The notes: generated by a model not told the origin, from the sequence alone. A stretch of DNA of 64,000 bases from Megaustenia siamemsis (GCA_032433765.1 JAVIAB010000049.1:19868406-19932405); one strand, 5' to 3'; positions 9,815 to 19,489 are shown, counted from the stretch's first letter. Numbers and translations: made by a program.

Positions 9815-10018
9815 CAAATAAGTTAGGATTGTGATTTTCTGTTGCCTTCCATCGGTTTGTTTACATTAGACTCCGCTAGTCTTTGACTAAAAAGTCTTAT
9901 CCACAAAGCAGTGGGGTTGTTTTACTTTAGGGTACCCTCCCTTAGCCTTTTACTCTTCTGAGCATACTTCCAAGGCAGCAGGACAACCACAGGTTATACT
10001 GTCTACTGCATACAGTCT
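9815..10018 (+). repeat. Dispersed repeat E
   Basis: Same sequence block as 58471-58690 and, inverted, 21530-21748: TTTTCTGTTGCCTTCC, GACTAAAAAGTCT, AGTGGGGTTGTTTTACTT, CTTAGCCTTTTACTC, then TACTG-CATACAGT. It holds the palindrome GACTAAAAAGTC-like core and ends in a CTGCATACAG motif. Class unknown. Confidence 0.75.
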
Positions 10019-10019
10019 C

Positions 10020-10308
10020 TTCTTCTTCTACCTTTTTAGCTCCCTGTGGAGCATAGGTCTTCAACAAACACTTTACAAACCGTTCTGTTTCTTGCCATTC
10101 TTTTAAGATCATTCCATGTCTTCCCCATCATCTTCATCTCTGCTTCTATCTGTCTTCTCCAAGAATTCCTTGGTCTTCCTCTTTGTCTTTTCCCCTGGGG
10201 ATTCCAAAAAAGGGCCTGTTGTGATTTTACTCTCAGTTGGCTTCCGCAGTGTGTGTCCTATCCAGCGCCATCGTCTTCGTTGTATCTCTTTATCCACTGG
10301 TATTTGAC
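10020..10308 (-). pseudogene. LINE-F 3' end
   Basis: In the minus sense it reads VDKEIQRRRWRWIGHTLRKP, TESKITTGPFLESPGEKTKR and KTKEFLEKTDRS, then the terminal part with CSTGS at the stop. RWIGHTLRK is the family's version of the GHVxR tail. A (GAA)n tail sits on its 3' side at 10019-10030. Matches 50160-50430 and 53173-53460. Confidence 0.87.
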
Positions 10309-11030
10309 TGGTCATCATCAAGTACCGGGCCTACTGGCATCGGTGATCATGTCTCTCCACAACTTATTTATTATAAGCTATTTATTATTTCTGTTGTTGA
10401 CCTTCTGCCAAGCCATTCTCTTAAGATGTCTGTTATTTTTTCTCTTTGTTTCCCTCAATCTCTTCGTCCCTCAATTTTTCCAGTTGTTACAATATATTCC
10501 AGTTGTTCTCTTCTCATTACATGGCCAAAAAAATGATGATTGTTTCTTCCTAATATTGGAAATCAGCTCTCTTTTTGCTTTGACCTCTCTCAGAACATCT
10601 TCATTACTCTTCTTAGCTGTCCATGGCACTCTCAACATACTTCTGTAAAACCACATTTCTACAGACTTCAGTGATTTTCTTGTCTATTGTCCTATTGTCC
10701 ATGATTCGCATCCATATGTTAAGACTGGCTCTACATAACATTAAGAACTCTTTTTCTTTTTCTATTGTCAAAAATGGATTGCATAGTATCTTCCTCATTT
10801 TTTGGAAAGCTGCTTTTGCCTGAGCCATTCTGCATCTCACCTCTGTTGTACATCTTCCGTCTGAGGTTAACAAAGTTCCCAAATATTTAAATTCATTTAC
10901 CTGTTTTAATATTGTTCCACTTGTCTTTATTTTACACTGAGGTGATGTCTTTGTCTTTGTTGTTACCATTACCTCTGTCTTTTTACTATTAAGGCTGAGT
11001 CCTTTATTTTTGCTTTCTTTCACTATAAAT
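10309..11030 (-). pseudogene. LINE-A, RT end and tail
   Basis: Minus strand carries KESKNKGLSLNSKKTEVMVT, KTSGTILKQVNEFKYLGTLL and TSDGRCTTEVRCRMAQAKAA, then FQKMRKILCNPF, a frameshift, and the tail MWFYRSMLRVPWTAKKSNED to the stop beside CATCATCAAGTACCGGGCC. Less decayed than most LINE pieces here. The 3' tail lies at the left. It stops 130 bases from LIPT2 exon 2. Confidence 0.9.
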
Positions 11031-11166
11031 TAACTGGTACAATTCCATAATTCTATGTTAGTGATTCTACTGTACACAGTAGCAGGTAAATGTCCCTTGT
11101 GACCAGTAGGTGAGCCTACAACCGTTGCCTTTCAGCTTCTTCAGAGTAACAAGCACTAAAACTCAC

Positions 11167-11295
11167 TTTTGTGATGTTCTTGTTCCTGACACCAACTGTG
11201 TAGACTGGTGCATGTTCCACCAGTAGAAGCACATTCTCTCCATGGACATAAGGTTTCCCTGACAGCTCATCCAGATGTTGCCTGGCATACCGCAT
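11167..11295 (-). CDS. LIPT2: LIPT2 coding exon 2 (VEHAPVYTVGVR)
   Basis: 43 codons between a TTGTTAG acceptor (AG at 11297-11296) and a strong donor, AAA|GTGAGT (GT at 11166-11165). The product reads MRYARQHLDEL, then a short loop, then NVLLLVEHAPVYTVGVR and NKNITK. L-L-x-x-EHxPVYTxGxR is a family signature of LipB-type octanoyltransferases, which belong to the lipoate-protein ligase fold. The helix MRYARQHLDEL follows YDIQ of exon 1 without a gap, as in family members. An open frame, consensus splice sites at both ends and the position between exons 1 and 3 make this the clearest exon. Reading on to exon 3 from this donor leaves the wrong phase; a second GT four bases downstream restores it. 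Confidence 0.85.
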
Positions 11296-11384
11296 CTAAC
11301 AAGATAGACCATATGGGGGTGGTCATATACAAACTCATCTGTGTGCCTTCATGCAACAGGAAAAAAGAACTAGGTATATCAAAA

Positions 11385-12895
11385 CAATAGACAGTTTATA
11401 GACAGAGTAGGTAGGTAGACAGTTTAGGTAGGTACAATAGACAGTTTACAGACAGAGTAGGTTGGTAGACAGTTTAGATAGGTACAATAGACAGTTTATA
11501 GATGGAATAGGTAGGTAGACAGTTTAGATAGGTACAATAGACAGTTTATAGACAGAGTAGATAGGTAGACAGTTTAGGTAGGTACAATAGACAGTTTACA
11601 GACAGAGTAGGTAGGTAGACAGTTTAGATAGGTACAATAGACAGTTTATAGATGGAATAGGTAGGTAGACAGTTTAGATAGGTACAATAGACAGTTTATA
11701 TACAGAGTAGGTAGGTAGACAGTTTAGGTAGGTACAATAGACAGTTTATAGACAGAGTAGGTAGGTAGACAGATTAGATAGGTACAATAGTCAGTTTACA
11801 GACAGAATAGGTAGGTAGACAGTTTAGATAGGTACAATAGACAGTTTATAGACAGAGTAGGTAGGTAGACAGTTTATATAGGTACAATAGACAGTTTATA
11901 AACAGAGTAGGTAGGCAGACAGTTTAGATAGGTACAATAGACAGTTTATAGACAGAGTAGGTAGGCAGACAATTTAGATAGGTACAATAGACAGTTTATA
12001 GACAGAGTAGGTAGGTAGACAGTTTATATAGGTACAATAGACAGTTTATAAACAGAGTAGGTAGGCAGACAGTTTAGATAGGTACAATAGACAGTTTATA
12101 GACAGAGTAGGTAGGTAGACAGTTTAGATAGGTACAATACACAGTTTATAAACAGAGTAGGTAGGCAGACAATTTAGATATGTACAATAGACAGTTTATA
12201 GACAGAGTAGGTAGGTAGACAGTTTAGATAGGTACAATACACAGTTTATAAACAGAGTAGGTAGGCAGACAATTTAGATATGTACAATAGACAGTTTATA
12301 GACAGAGTAGGTAGGTAGACAGTTTATATAGGTACAATAGACAGTTTATAGACAGAGTAGGTAGGTAGACAGTTTAGATAGGTGCAATAGACAGTTTATA
12401 GACAGAGTAGGTAGGTAGACAGTTTAGATAGGTACAATAGACAGTTTACAGACAGAATAGGTAGGCAGACAGTTTAGATAGGTGTAATAGACAGTTTATA
12501 GACAGAGTAGGTAGGCAGACAATTTAGATATGTACAATAGACAGTTTATAGACAGAGTAGGTAGGTAGACAGTTTATATAGGTACAATAGACAGTTTATA
12601 GACAGAGTAGGTAGGTAGACTGTTTAGATAGGTACAATAGACAGTTTATAAACAGAGTAGGTAGGCAGACAGTTTTGATAGGTACAATAGACAGTTTATA
12701 GACAGAGTAGGTAGGTAGACAGTTTAGATAGGTATAATAGACAGTTTACAGACAGAATAGGTAGGCAGACAGTTTAGATTGGTACAATAGACAGTTTATA
12801 GACAGAATAGGTAGGCAGGCAGTTTAGATAGGTACAATAGACAGTTTACAGACAGAGTAGGTAGGCAGGCAGTTTAGATAGGTACAATAGACAGA
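11385..12895. repeat. 50-bp minisatellite, about 30 units
   Basis: Unit starts TAGACAGTTTATAGACAGAG and continues TAGGTAGGTAGACAGTTTAG then ATAGGTACAA. GACAGTTTA occurs twice per unit, so the 50-mer itself arose from a shorter repeat. Very regular from 11500 to 12890. Intron 1 of LIPT2, starting about 90 bases from exon 2. Nothing recognisable at 12896-13159. Confidence 0.97.
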
Positions 12896-13223
12896 CACAA
12901 TGGGACTACAGAGTAGGCAGAGAATTCTGGTATAAATATGATCATGATAATAATGAGGCACAACCATACCATATATCTTGTTAGAAGAGAATTCACTTGT
13001 AAAATATTTTCTAAAATTGATGGATAAGGCAGAAAGTTACAGAAGATAAAATAACTTTGATGTAGTAATAAGAGTCTACTTGTACGTTCTGTATTGTTAA
13101 AAGTGAGAATTAATTAAAAGTGTATTTTGTGCGATCGACCAAGAAATGTTAATATATCATACTGCTATGTAATAATAATTCTTAAATGTTATGTAGAGCC
13201 AGTCTTAACATATCGATGTGAAT

Positions 13224-15822
13224 TAGGGTTGCCAGATGTTTTTTTTTTAAAAAAGGAGTACTTTTACGCTGAATTTTTTTCTTCTTCAATTTTAATTACA
13301 TATTTACGAACAAATGATTTTGTATATTGCTACCGGTAGTGACAATGAATTTGCCTTTATATTCAAACAAATTTATGAAAAATTATATACAGAAACTACA
13401 AATAAAACAATGCTCATATTCTGCAAAGACAATTTTCTTATTTAAATTTTAAAAAACTCTGACCTAGTGTTTCTAGAGGCATTTTAATTGTATTTGCTTG
13501 AGGATTTGCCAGCTTTCAATAATCTTGCATCAGTTTTGACAAATTTAAAAAAATCAGCACATGAATTGTCAAAATTAACCATGACTCTGAGCTCTGCTTC
13601 AATCAGTTCTTGGCTACACCTATTTCTTGTGTCATTCCATTTGTTTTTCATTAAGGAGAATATCCTCTCAACAAAGGCATTTGATCCTGGTATGCTAAAT
13701 AAAAATCCAACAATCTTTGAAATGTTTAGCACTTTATGTTCTGGCACAACATAAAAAAATGTAACCAGTTTGTGATATCACTGTTATCTTTGTTAATACT
13801 TTCACATAGAACACTCTGAAAGTCACAGAACTCTTCATACATGGCATCAACACATATGTGATCTTTCAATTTCAGAATACACACTGCAGTTTCCAAATCT
13901 TCAAAATGAATTTCTTTATCCAAAGCAAAAGCTGCCAATGATGAATATGGATTATTGGCAGTCACATCAAACCTTTTGTCAAGATACTGAAGCATATCAT
14001 TGTAAAATTTGTTAAAATCACTTGATATTTTGTTTTGCAGTGTTACAGACAAATCATTAATAAGTTCATTTGCATTGCTGCCATAAAAACTGTCTTTTAT
14101 TCTCTGTTTAAGCTTTTCGTTCAAAATGTACATTTGTTTGAATGTCCCCAAGACACTCAATTCACAACTTTCTAGTGTTTTGTTAACAGCATCCAACAAG
14201 TTTCCAACATTGTTTACAAAGTGAAAATAAATCTCTGGCAAAATGGCTTGCTCAGGGTCATCAATAAGAAAAACAGATTTCAATAATGATGGGCAGTCAT
14301 CAATACTCTGGAAGTAACTTTTGATTGCACCCCATTTTAGGAGAAGCCTATTTACAGCTGGAGTCAAAGACAGCCACCTCGCTGGAACATGTCTCAATAT
14401 TTCAGACCATTCTAATTCCACAAAATTAAAAAATGATTTCAGTTCCTCTCTTCTTTTTGCTGAAACTGAGAAATGATTGTAAATTTGAGGACTATGCTCT
14501 CTACATCAATATCCAATTTGTCTGTAGCATACTTGATTGCATTATGATAATGTGATTATGAAGTATGTGATTTGTACAATTGGCCTTCAATATATTTTCA
14601 TTCTTTTTCAAAAGTAATTGAAATACAGAATGTCTAATTCCAAAATTGACACTTGCATTGTCTGCACTATATGATGAAATGTGATTTATATCAAGATTAT
14701 GTCTTTCTAAACTCTGCAGCACTAGCTGACTAACTCCACAAGCAGTTTCATCAGCATTTTCAATAAAATCCAGAAGTTTATTCTGCACTCCTTTCACTGA
14801 GTCAAAGTAGCGAAGGCAAACTGGAAACATCTTCCTGTTTCCCTTAATCGAGGCATCTGTTGCCAATGAAAAAAATCTCACACCTTGTTCTGAACACTTT
14901 AAAATATCTAAAAAATCATTGACACTTCTGGGTGCTAAAACATTCTTGACAAGCATTTCAGCTTTAGTGCGCCCACATGATACTTTTGAAGCAGTCACAG
15001 AATCTTTAAAAATGTGTGTCACAAGCTTATTTCCACAGTCCAAGCTAGAATAACTTTGATTATGTTTGACTGCATGATAAACCAAAGCCAGTTCACTCGC
15101 GACAACATTATCGTGTTCTGATGTATTGTTTACATTTACAAAATAATGTGAAAGTTTGTTTACACTAACATCATCATCAGATTTTTCTTTTAGTTTATGC
15201 GTTTTAAATTCTGAATGTTGTTTTAAGTCACTTTGTCCACCATGAGAAATATTAAAATCTTTTCTGCATAACACACAGAAAGCTCGGTGTTCGTTAGGTC
15301 CTGGTTTAACCCATGAGCCCATGAAAACGATTCTTCCCACACTTTGATTGTGTTGTAGTTGTAATTTTAATTTCTTCTTTGGAGGAGACTTCTTTAAATC
15401 CATATCACTCATTATAAAATAATGTTAACAAACTTTAAAATAAACTTACTAATAATATGTAGATGCGAGGATTGAATGGATGGAGCGGTGAAACTGTGTT
15501 TACACATCGACGATCGGAAATAAATTGATTCTTGTCGTGGGCTAGGACGGAAATTAAATCGCTTCAATATTTTAGCGCGGAACTACAATTTGCGCACTTA
15601 AAAGTATGATCCAGAAACAATTATACAAAACAAACCGCCGAATAGTTTAATCAATATTATTTACTACGAATTTATAAATTATTTAATCGATATTAAAAAA
15701 AATATTTACGTAAGCGTTAAAATACGGTGTTTTAGCGACTTCGGGCAAAGATAAAACGGAGTCATCGAATTACGTGAAAAAAACGGAGAAATCCGTAAAA
15801 AACGGTGTATCTGGCAACCCTA
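13224..15822 (-). mobile_element. hAT DNA transposon, complete ends, 2599 bp
   Basis: Ends are perfect 14-bp inverted repeats, TAGGGTTGCCAGAT at 13224-13237 and ATCTGGCAACCCTA at 15809-15822. The element is flanked by the 8-bp direct repeat ATGTGAAT at 13216-13223 and 15823-15830, the duplication size expected of hAT elements. Removing element plus one duplication restores the LINE-A sequence without a gap. Inside is a broken transposase on the minus strand, the same orientation as LIPT2, whose intron 1 holds it. AT-rich non-coding flanks of about 260 and 400 bp lie between the ends and the transposase. Confidence 0.95.
13484..15412 (-). pseudogene. hAT transposase, frameshifted
   Basis: Starts MSDMDLKKSPPKKKLKLQLQ, a basic N-terminus, then a BED/TTF-type zinc finger (FCVLCRKDFNISHGGQSDLK, QHSEFKTHK: Cys-x2-Cys and two His). 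A long catalytic-core region follows with FSLATDASIKGNRKMFPVCL (transposase-core Asp in LATDAS) and SYSADNASVNFG, then an RW block (HVPARWLSLTPAVNRLL). The C-terminal dimerisation segment is FSIPGSNAFVERIFSLMKNK with NDTRNR, typical of hAT. Frame changes occur near 14545, near 14475 and near 13750, the last at an A/T homopolymer. About 640 residues in total if continuous, a normal hAT length. With these breaks it should not make an active enzyme. Confidence 0.9.
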
Positions 15823-16015
15823 ATGTGAATCATGGACAATAAAACAGACAACGAAATCACTTGAGGCTGTAGAAATGAGGTTTTGCAGAAGAATGTTGAG
15901 AATACCATGGATAGCTAAGAAGAGTAATGAAAACGTTCTGAAAGAGACCAAAGCAAAAAGAGAGCTAATTTCAAATATTAGGAAGAAACAATCATCATTT
16001 TTGGCCATGTAATGA

Positions 16016-16361
16016 GACGTGTGTTAGATGAATGACAGGAAACAGCCTGAGAGATAAAATCAGAAATGAAGAACTGAGAAAAAAGCTAGGAATAGCACCC
16101 GCCATAGAATATATAAGGAAACAACAGATAAAATGGTTTGGCCATGTAACAAGGCAGAAAGAACAAAACACAACACAACGAGCCTTCAACAAACGTTGTG
16201 AGAACACCAGACCCAAGGGTCGACCACAAAAAAGATGGATCGATGGAATATTAGAAGCACTAGGAAACATAACAGCAGCAGAGGCGAACAGAAGAGCAAA
16301 AGACCGTAAATTATATTTCCCTCGACGCTGAAAGGTACATGAGAAAGGAAAGAAGAAAAAG
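16016..16361 (+). pseudogene. LINE-D 3' end inserted in LINE-A, 9-bp target duplication
   Basis: Reads LRDKIRNEELRKKLGIAPAI, EYIRKQQIKWFGHVTRQKEQ, NTTQRAFNKRCENTRPKGRP and RWIDGILEALGNITAAEANR to RKLYFPRR and stop, the cleanest LINE-D tail here (99 codons open). Tail is GGAAAGAAGAAAAAG. ATGTAATGA at 16007-16015 and 16362-16370 is the duplication. Confidence 0.9.
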
Positions 16362-16570
16362 ATGTAATGATATGGGAATAGCTGGAATATATTGTAACAA
16401 CTGGAAAATATGAGGAATGAAGAGATAGAGGGAAACAAAGATAAAAGATACCAGACAGCTTAAGAGAATGGCCTGGCAGAAGGTCAACAACATAAATGGT
16501 AAATAACTGTTGAGATTAAAAATTGTCGAGAGACATGATCACCTTTGCCAGCAGGCATGGTACTTGACGA

Positions 16571-16975
16571 TGATGCTGTAATAATAAACATATTACAAAG
16601 ATAGCACCCACAAAAATGGGTTTGTAAGGGTTTGTAAATTGTGGGGCTAGTGTACAGGTCTCGCTTAACAAATGTGGAAGGTATGTACAAGGGGGTCCCA
16701 GCACCACTCTCTTGACAGGGAAACAGAAAGTGAGGCCAAAGGTGGGATTACATAATCTCCTGTATTTTCATGACATAATGTAAGAGCTGCTAAACAAGTT
16801 CAAAGAAAAGAAAATAGGCCAGTGACAAGAGGACCAGACTCAGGGTACTCTCAATGAATCAAGCAAAATATATACTTTATTGTTGCTGTCTATTTGTTGT
16901 GATATGTTTATTCAAGGCTGTTCGATAAAAACAAAACCTCAAAAAAAGAATATACAATGGCCTCCTCTAGACCAA
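16571..16975. other. Unassigned intron sequence
   Basis: I see no repeat family, exon or terminal structure here. A minus-strand open stretch (16516-16707) has no family resemblance, and no LIPT2 residues are missing between exons 1 and 2. Confidence 0.6.
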
Positions 16976-17225
16976 GGAGCCGTGATAGCTCAGTGGTTAG
17001 TGAACTGAACTACAAAGGACAAGAGGTAGGGTTCGATCCCAACCGACGGCTTCCGGGTTCACCCAGCCTTAAATGGGTACCGGATTTTTTTCTGGGAAAA
17101 TAAAGCAGCACGGGCGTAATACCGACCACAATACCCCAAAAATCAAGTGCTGAAGGTCTGTAAAATATAGGGTCACTAACACCATATTTCCCTATACGCC
17201 ACTTGGCGTGACGGGGGTGACCGCC
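16976..17225 (+). mobile_element. SINE-A copy
   Basis: GGAGCCGTGATAGCTCAGTG (box A) and GTAGGGTTCGATCCCAACCG (box B), then the full SINE-A body to ACGCCACTTGGCGTGACGGG. No convincing target duplication found. Intron 1 of LIPT2. Confidence 0.9.
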
Positions 17226-17630
17226 TGACAAGACGAAAAGGGCCATAAATATTTATTCAGGGCAAATATGACAGTTGTTTATCCTAGCTCACTGTAGATT
17301 TATATTTGGTTTATTCCTTTAGCTTTTCACCCTATTAAGAGTGAAATCTACAAGGAGGCATGTGGTTTGAAATCAGAATTTTCTTTTTTTTCTACCAAGA
17401 CACCTGATGATGATGTTGCCCTCCATATTCAACACTACAATGTCACAGAACATGTTGGCCAATTACTGCTTCATTAATTCAGAACCAAGGGCAGATTTGA
17501 AAGATTTTGTTATTGCCCTACAAGATATCATAACGCTTGTTCTGTCAGTCTGTGGCTCTGAACAGCAAAGAAGTAGGCCTGTACATAGATGGATATATAT
17601 TTTTTTTGGTAAGGTAAAGTAAAGAACATC
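17226..17630. other. Unassigned stretch with a short open frame
   Basis: A pyrimidine tract and AG (TTTTCTACCAAG) precede 17401, and a frame stays open on the plus strand at 17407-17622 (includes NYCFINSEPRADLKDF). I do not recognise the product, and it is antisense to LIPT2 intron 1. Weak evidence for an exon. Confidence 0.2.
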
Positions 17631-17840
17631 AGAAAAAAGCAATCAACATTTTTCGGGCACATCAAGAGAAGAGGAAAGTTGGAATACTTGGTTACAACTG
17701 GCAAAATAAAAGGAAAGAGAGATCGCGGGCGACAAAGAGAGAAAATACTGGATAGCTTGGTGTCATGGCATGGAAAACAGTCAACAACAGAACTGATACG
17801 ATGCACTGTAGATAGAAGATTGTGGAAAGATTGAAAAAAA
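17631..17840 (+). pseudogene. LINE-B 3' end, short
   Basis: Matches the LINE-B tail from KKQSTFF..HI-RRGKLEYLVT through GKIKGKRDRGRQREKILDSL to the RRLWK region, cut before the usual (ATG)n tail. Upstream 8-base T run. Confidence 0.85.
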
Positions 17841-17892
17841 ATATTTTTTTTTGGTACACAAGGGGAGAGAATATTGTAGTCCAACAAACCTG

Positions 17893-18677
17893 AGGATACT
17901 GTACTAACAGCAGAAAATCGTAAAAGATCTACAACAATTATTTAATGAAATAAACATGACAAGCAAAACAATATGGATTAGATATGAATATCAAAAAGAC
18001 TAAAACTATTATCATAAAAAAAGTTAAAACTCAAAACATAATGTGGATAACAAAGTTGAATGAATAGACCTGGAGACAGTTCAGAGCTACAACTACCTTG
18101 GATAGACTATAACCAGTAATTGAAAATGTACAACTGAAATAAACAAAAGAATAGGAATAGCAAAAATAAATGTTAACGCTATGAAAATATATACTAACAT
18201 CAAAACAAATAGCACCAGGGCTAAAACTAAGATTAACAAAATGTTACATCTTCTCAACATTCCTGTATGGTGCAGAAACATGGACATTAGTCAAGAAAAC
18301 AGAACAGAAAAAAGTTTAAGCCCTTGAAATGTGGATATATGGAAGAATAGGAAGAATCGGATGGGAAAAAAAAGAAAACAAACGATTAAATCTTAAAACA
18401 ACTAAAATGAAAAGAGAACTACTAAACACAATTGAAAACAAGACAAAATGAAATTTTTTCGGCCATGTTAAAAGACACAGCAGCCTAATAAAGTAATCCT
18501 GGAGGGGGAAATACAAGGTAAAAGAGGCAGAAGCAGACCAAGACCAACATGGACAAGTAACATCAAAAGATGGACAAATCAACCTATGACAATCTGCACC
18601 TTCAAAGCAAGAGACAGAGCGGAATGGCTCTCCATGGTAGTCAACCTTCGATGTGGAGACGGCACTCGATGATGATG
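17893..18677 (+). pseudogene. LINE-E, RT end and tail, target duplication over LIPT2 donor
   Basis: Heavily mutated frame: LQQLFNEINM, a YLG box near 18100, then NVDIWKNRKN, KKRKQTIKS and, in another frame, GKRGRSRPRPTWTSNIKRWT to the GGCACTCGATGATGATG tail. The direct repeat AACAAACCTG at 17883-17892 and 18678-18687 is its target duplication. The right-hand copy spans the exon 1/intron 1 boundary of LIPT2. The element is antisense to the gene. Confidence 0.88.
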
Positions 18678-18684
18678 AACAAAC

Positions 18685-18762
18685 CTGGATATCGTAAGCT
18701 CCCATGAATCCCATGCGGCCAAGTGTTATCACACTAACAGCTCTGTTTGATAACGCGCACAT
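18685..18762 (-). CDS. LIPT2: LIPT2 coding exon 1 (N-terminus)
   Basis: 26 codons from ATG at 18762 to the donor CAG|GTTTGT (GT at 18684-18683). The product begins MCALSNRAVSVITLGRMGF and ends AYDIQ. The pattern V-x-x-LGR-x-x-[FY]-x-x-A-x-x-[IL]Q is how LIPT2/LipB proteins start, just before the helix encoded by exon 2. The ATG is preceded nine bases upstream by a pyrimidine-rich TTCACAG acceptor (AG at 18773-18772), with an open frame through AACACAGCC. The true start could therefore lie in an unseen upstream exon carrying a mitochondrial presequence; no presequence is visible in this exon. The donor lies inside a 10-bp target-site duplication made by a LINE. The exon ends in phase 0, matching exon 2. 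Confidence 0.72.
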
Positions 18763-18890
18763 GGCTGTGTTCTGTGAAAGGAATATAATGCAAGTCAGTG
18801 GACTATTAATTTAAGCTGCAGAAATGGACAGACAAATACAACAATAGACAGACAGCTACAATATTAGACAGACAAATATTATAAAAATCA
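18763..18890 (-). promoter_or_regulatory. LIPT2 upstream flank with possible 5' intron acceptor
   Basis: Directly upstream of the exon 1 ATG the minus strand reads CATTATATTCCTTTCACAG, a good branch/pyrimidine/AG arrangement ending at 18772. Either an upstream exon exists or this is chance in 5' leader. No TATA box or CpG-rich promoter is evident. Confidence 0.35.
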
Positions 18891-18894
18891 GTAA

Positions 18895-19365
18895 CGAACA
18901 AATGAGGAATCATAATAAAGGAACAAGAAACAAATTAACAATCATAAAATATGAACAAGGAACAAATTAACAATCATAATAAAGGAACAAGAAACAAATT
19001 AACAATCATAAAATATGAACAAGGAACAAATTAACAATCATAATAAAGGAACAAGAAACAAATTAACAATCATAAATATGAACAAGGAACAAATTAAACA
19101 AGGAACAAATTAACAATCATAATAAAGGAACAAGAAACAAATAACAATCATAAAAAATGAACAAGAAACAAATTAACAATCATAATAAATGAACAAGAAA
19201 CAAATTAACAATCATAATAAATGAACAAGAAACAAATTAACAATCATAATAAATGAACAAGAAACAAATTAACAATCATAATAAATGAACAAGAAACAAA
19301 TTAACAATCATAATAAATGAACAAGAAACAAATTAACAATCATAATAAAAGATCAAGTACACGCA
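18895..19365. repeat. 32-bp minisatellite
   Basis: Unit AACAAGAAACAAATTAACAA followed by TCATAATAAATG. Regular at 19140-19350, looser at the left with an added AAGGAACAAATT block. About 14 units. Confidence 0.93.
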
Positions 19366-19489
19366 TTATAAAACACATATGATTAATCATGCAGGGCTTA
19401 GTTAAATTGGTGCAAAATGGAGAATAAAGAAATATAAATAAATTGTTTGCTATAGTTTTTTACTATTAAGTAATATATACAATAATACA

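Larger units (their letters stand above)
13160..16570 (+). pseudogene. LINE-A 3' end, split twice (by hAT and by LINE-D)
   Basis: Pieces at 13160-13223 (CTTAAATGTTATGTAGAGCC), 15831-16015 (VEMRFCRRMLRIPWIAKKSN-type frame with stops, ISNIRKKQSSFLAM) and 16371-16570 (GIYCNNWKI-type to TACTTGACGATGATG). Put together they make one ordinary LINE-A end. The first break holds the hAT element, the second holds LINE-D. LINE-A is therefore the oldest of the three. Confidence 0.9.
762..18771 (-). other. LIPT2: LIPT2 gene, 5' part (four coding exons, three complete introns)
   Basis: Gene model built by reading minus-strand segments bounded by AG acceptors and GT donors. Exons in transcript order are 18685-18762, 11167-11295, 4507-4645 and 762-877. 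Introns are about 7.39, 6.52 and 3.63 kb, and intron 4 runs off the left edge. The joined frame resembles octanoyltransferase (LipB/LIPT2) from its N-terminus through the catalytic-lysine strand, about 154 of the roughly 230-250 residues usual for the family. The segment with the catalytic cysteine (consensus PCG) must lie outside the window. Exon order and spacing match the family. The exon 1/2 junction is phase 0 and the exon 3/4 junction splits a Trp codon cleanly. The exon 2/3 junction has a phase problem, described separately. Introns hold LINEs, SINEs, a hAT element and several minisatellites. Whether the gene is active or a decayed copy cannot be decided here. Confidence 0.8.

Noticed and set aside
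10046..10648. 200-codon ORF on the plus strand
   Set aside because: Antisense of LINE-F and LINE-A tails; the sense reading gives the recognisable LINE protein.
13224..15822. Domesticated hAT gene
   Set aside because: Ends and target duplication are intact and the ORF is frameshifted at several places, so it is an ordinary dead transposon copy.
16484..16707. Additional LIPT2 exon between exons 1 and 2
   Set aside because: Exon 1 and exon 2 join in phase and align to the family without a gap; the frame here has no LipB motif.
16976..17060. Functional tRNA gene
   Set aside because: Boxes A and B are present, but cloverleaf pairing is poor, the head is fused to a repeated body, and many copies exist; it is a SINE head.
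17407..17622. Plus-strand exon in LIPT2 intron 1
   Set aside because: One acceptor-like tract but no donor or homology that I can name; listed only as unassigned.
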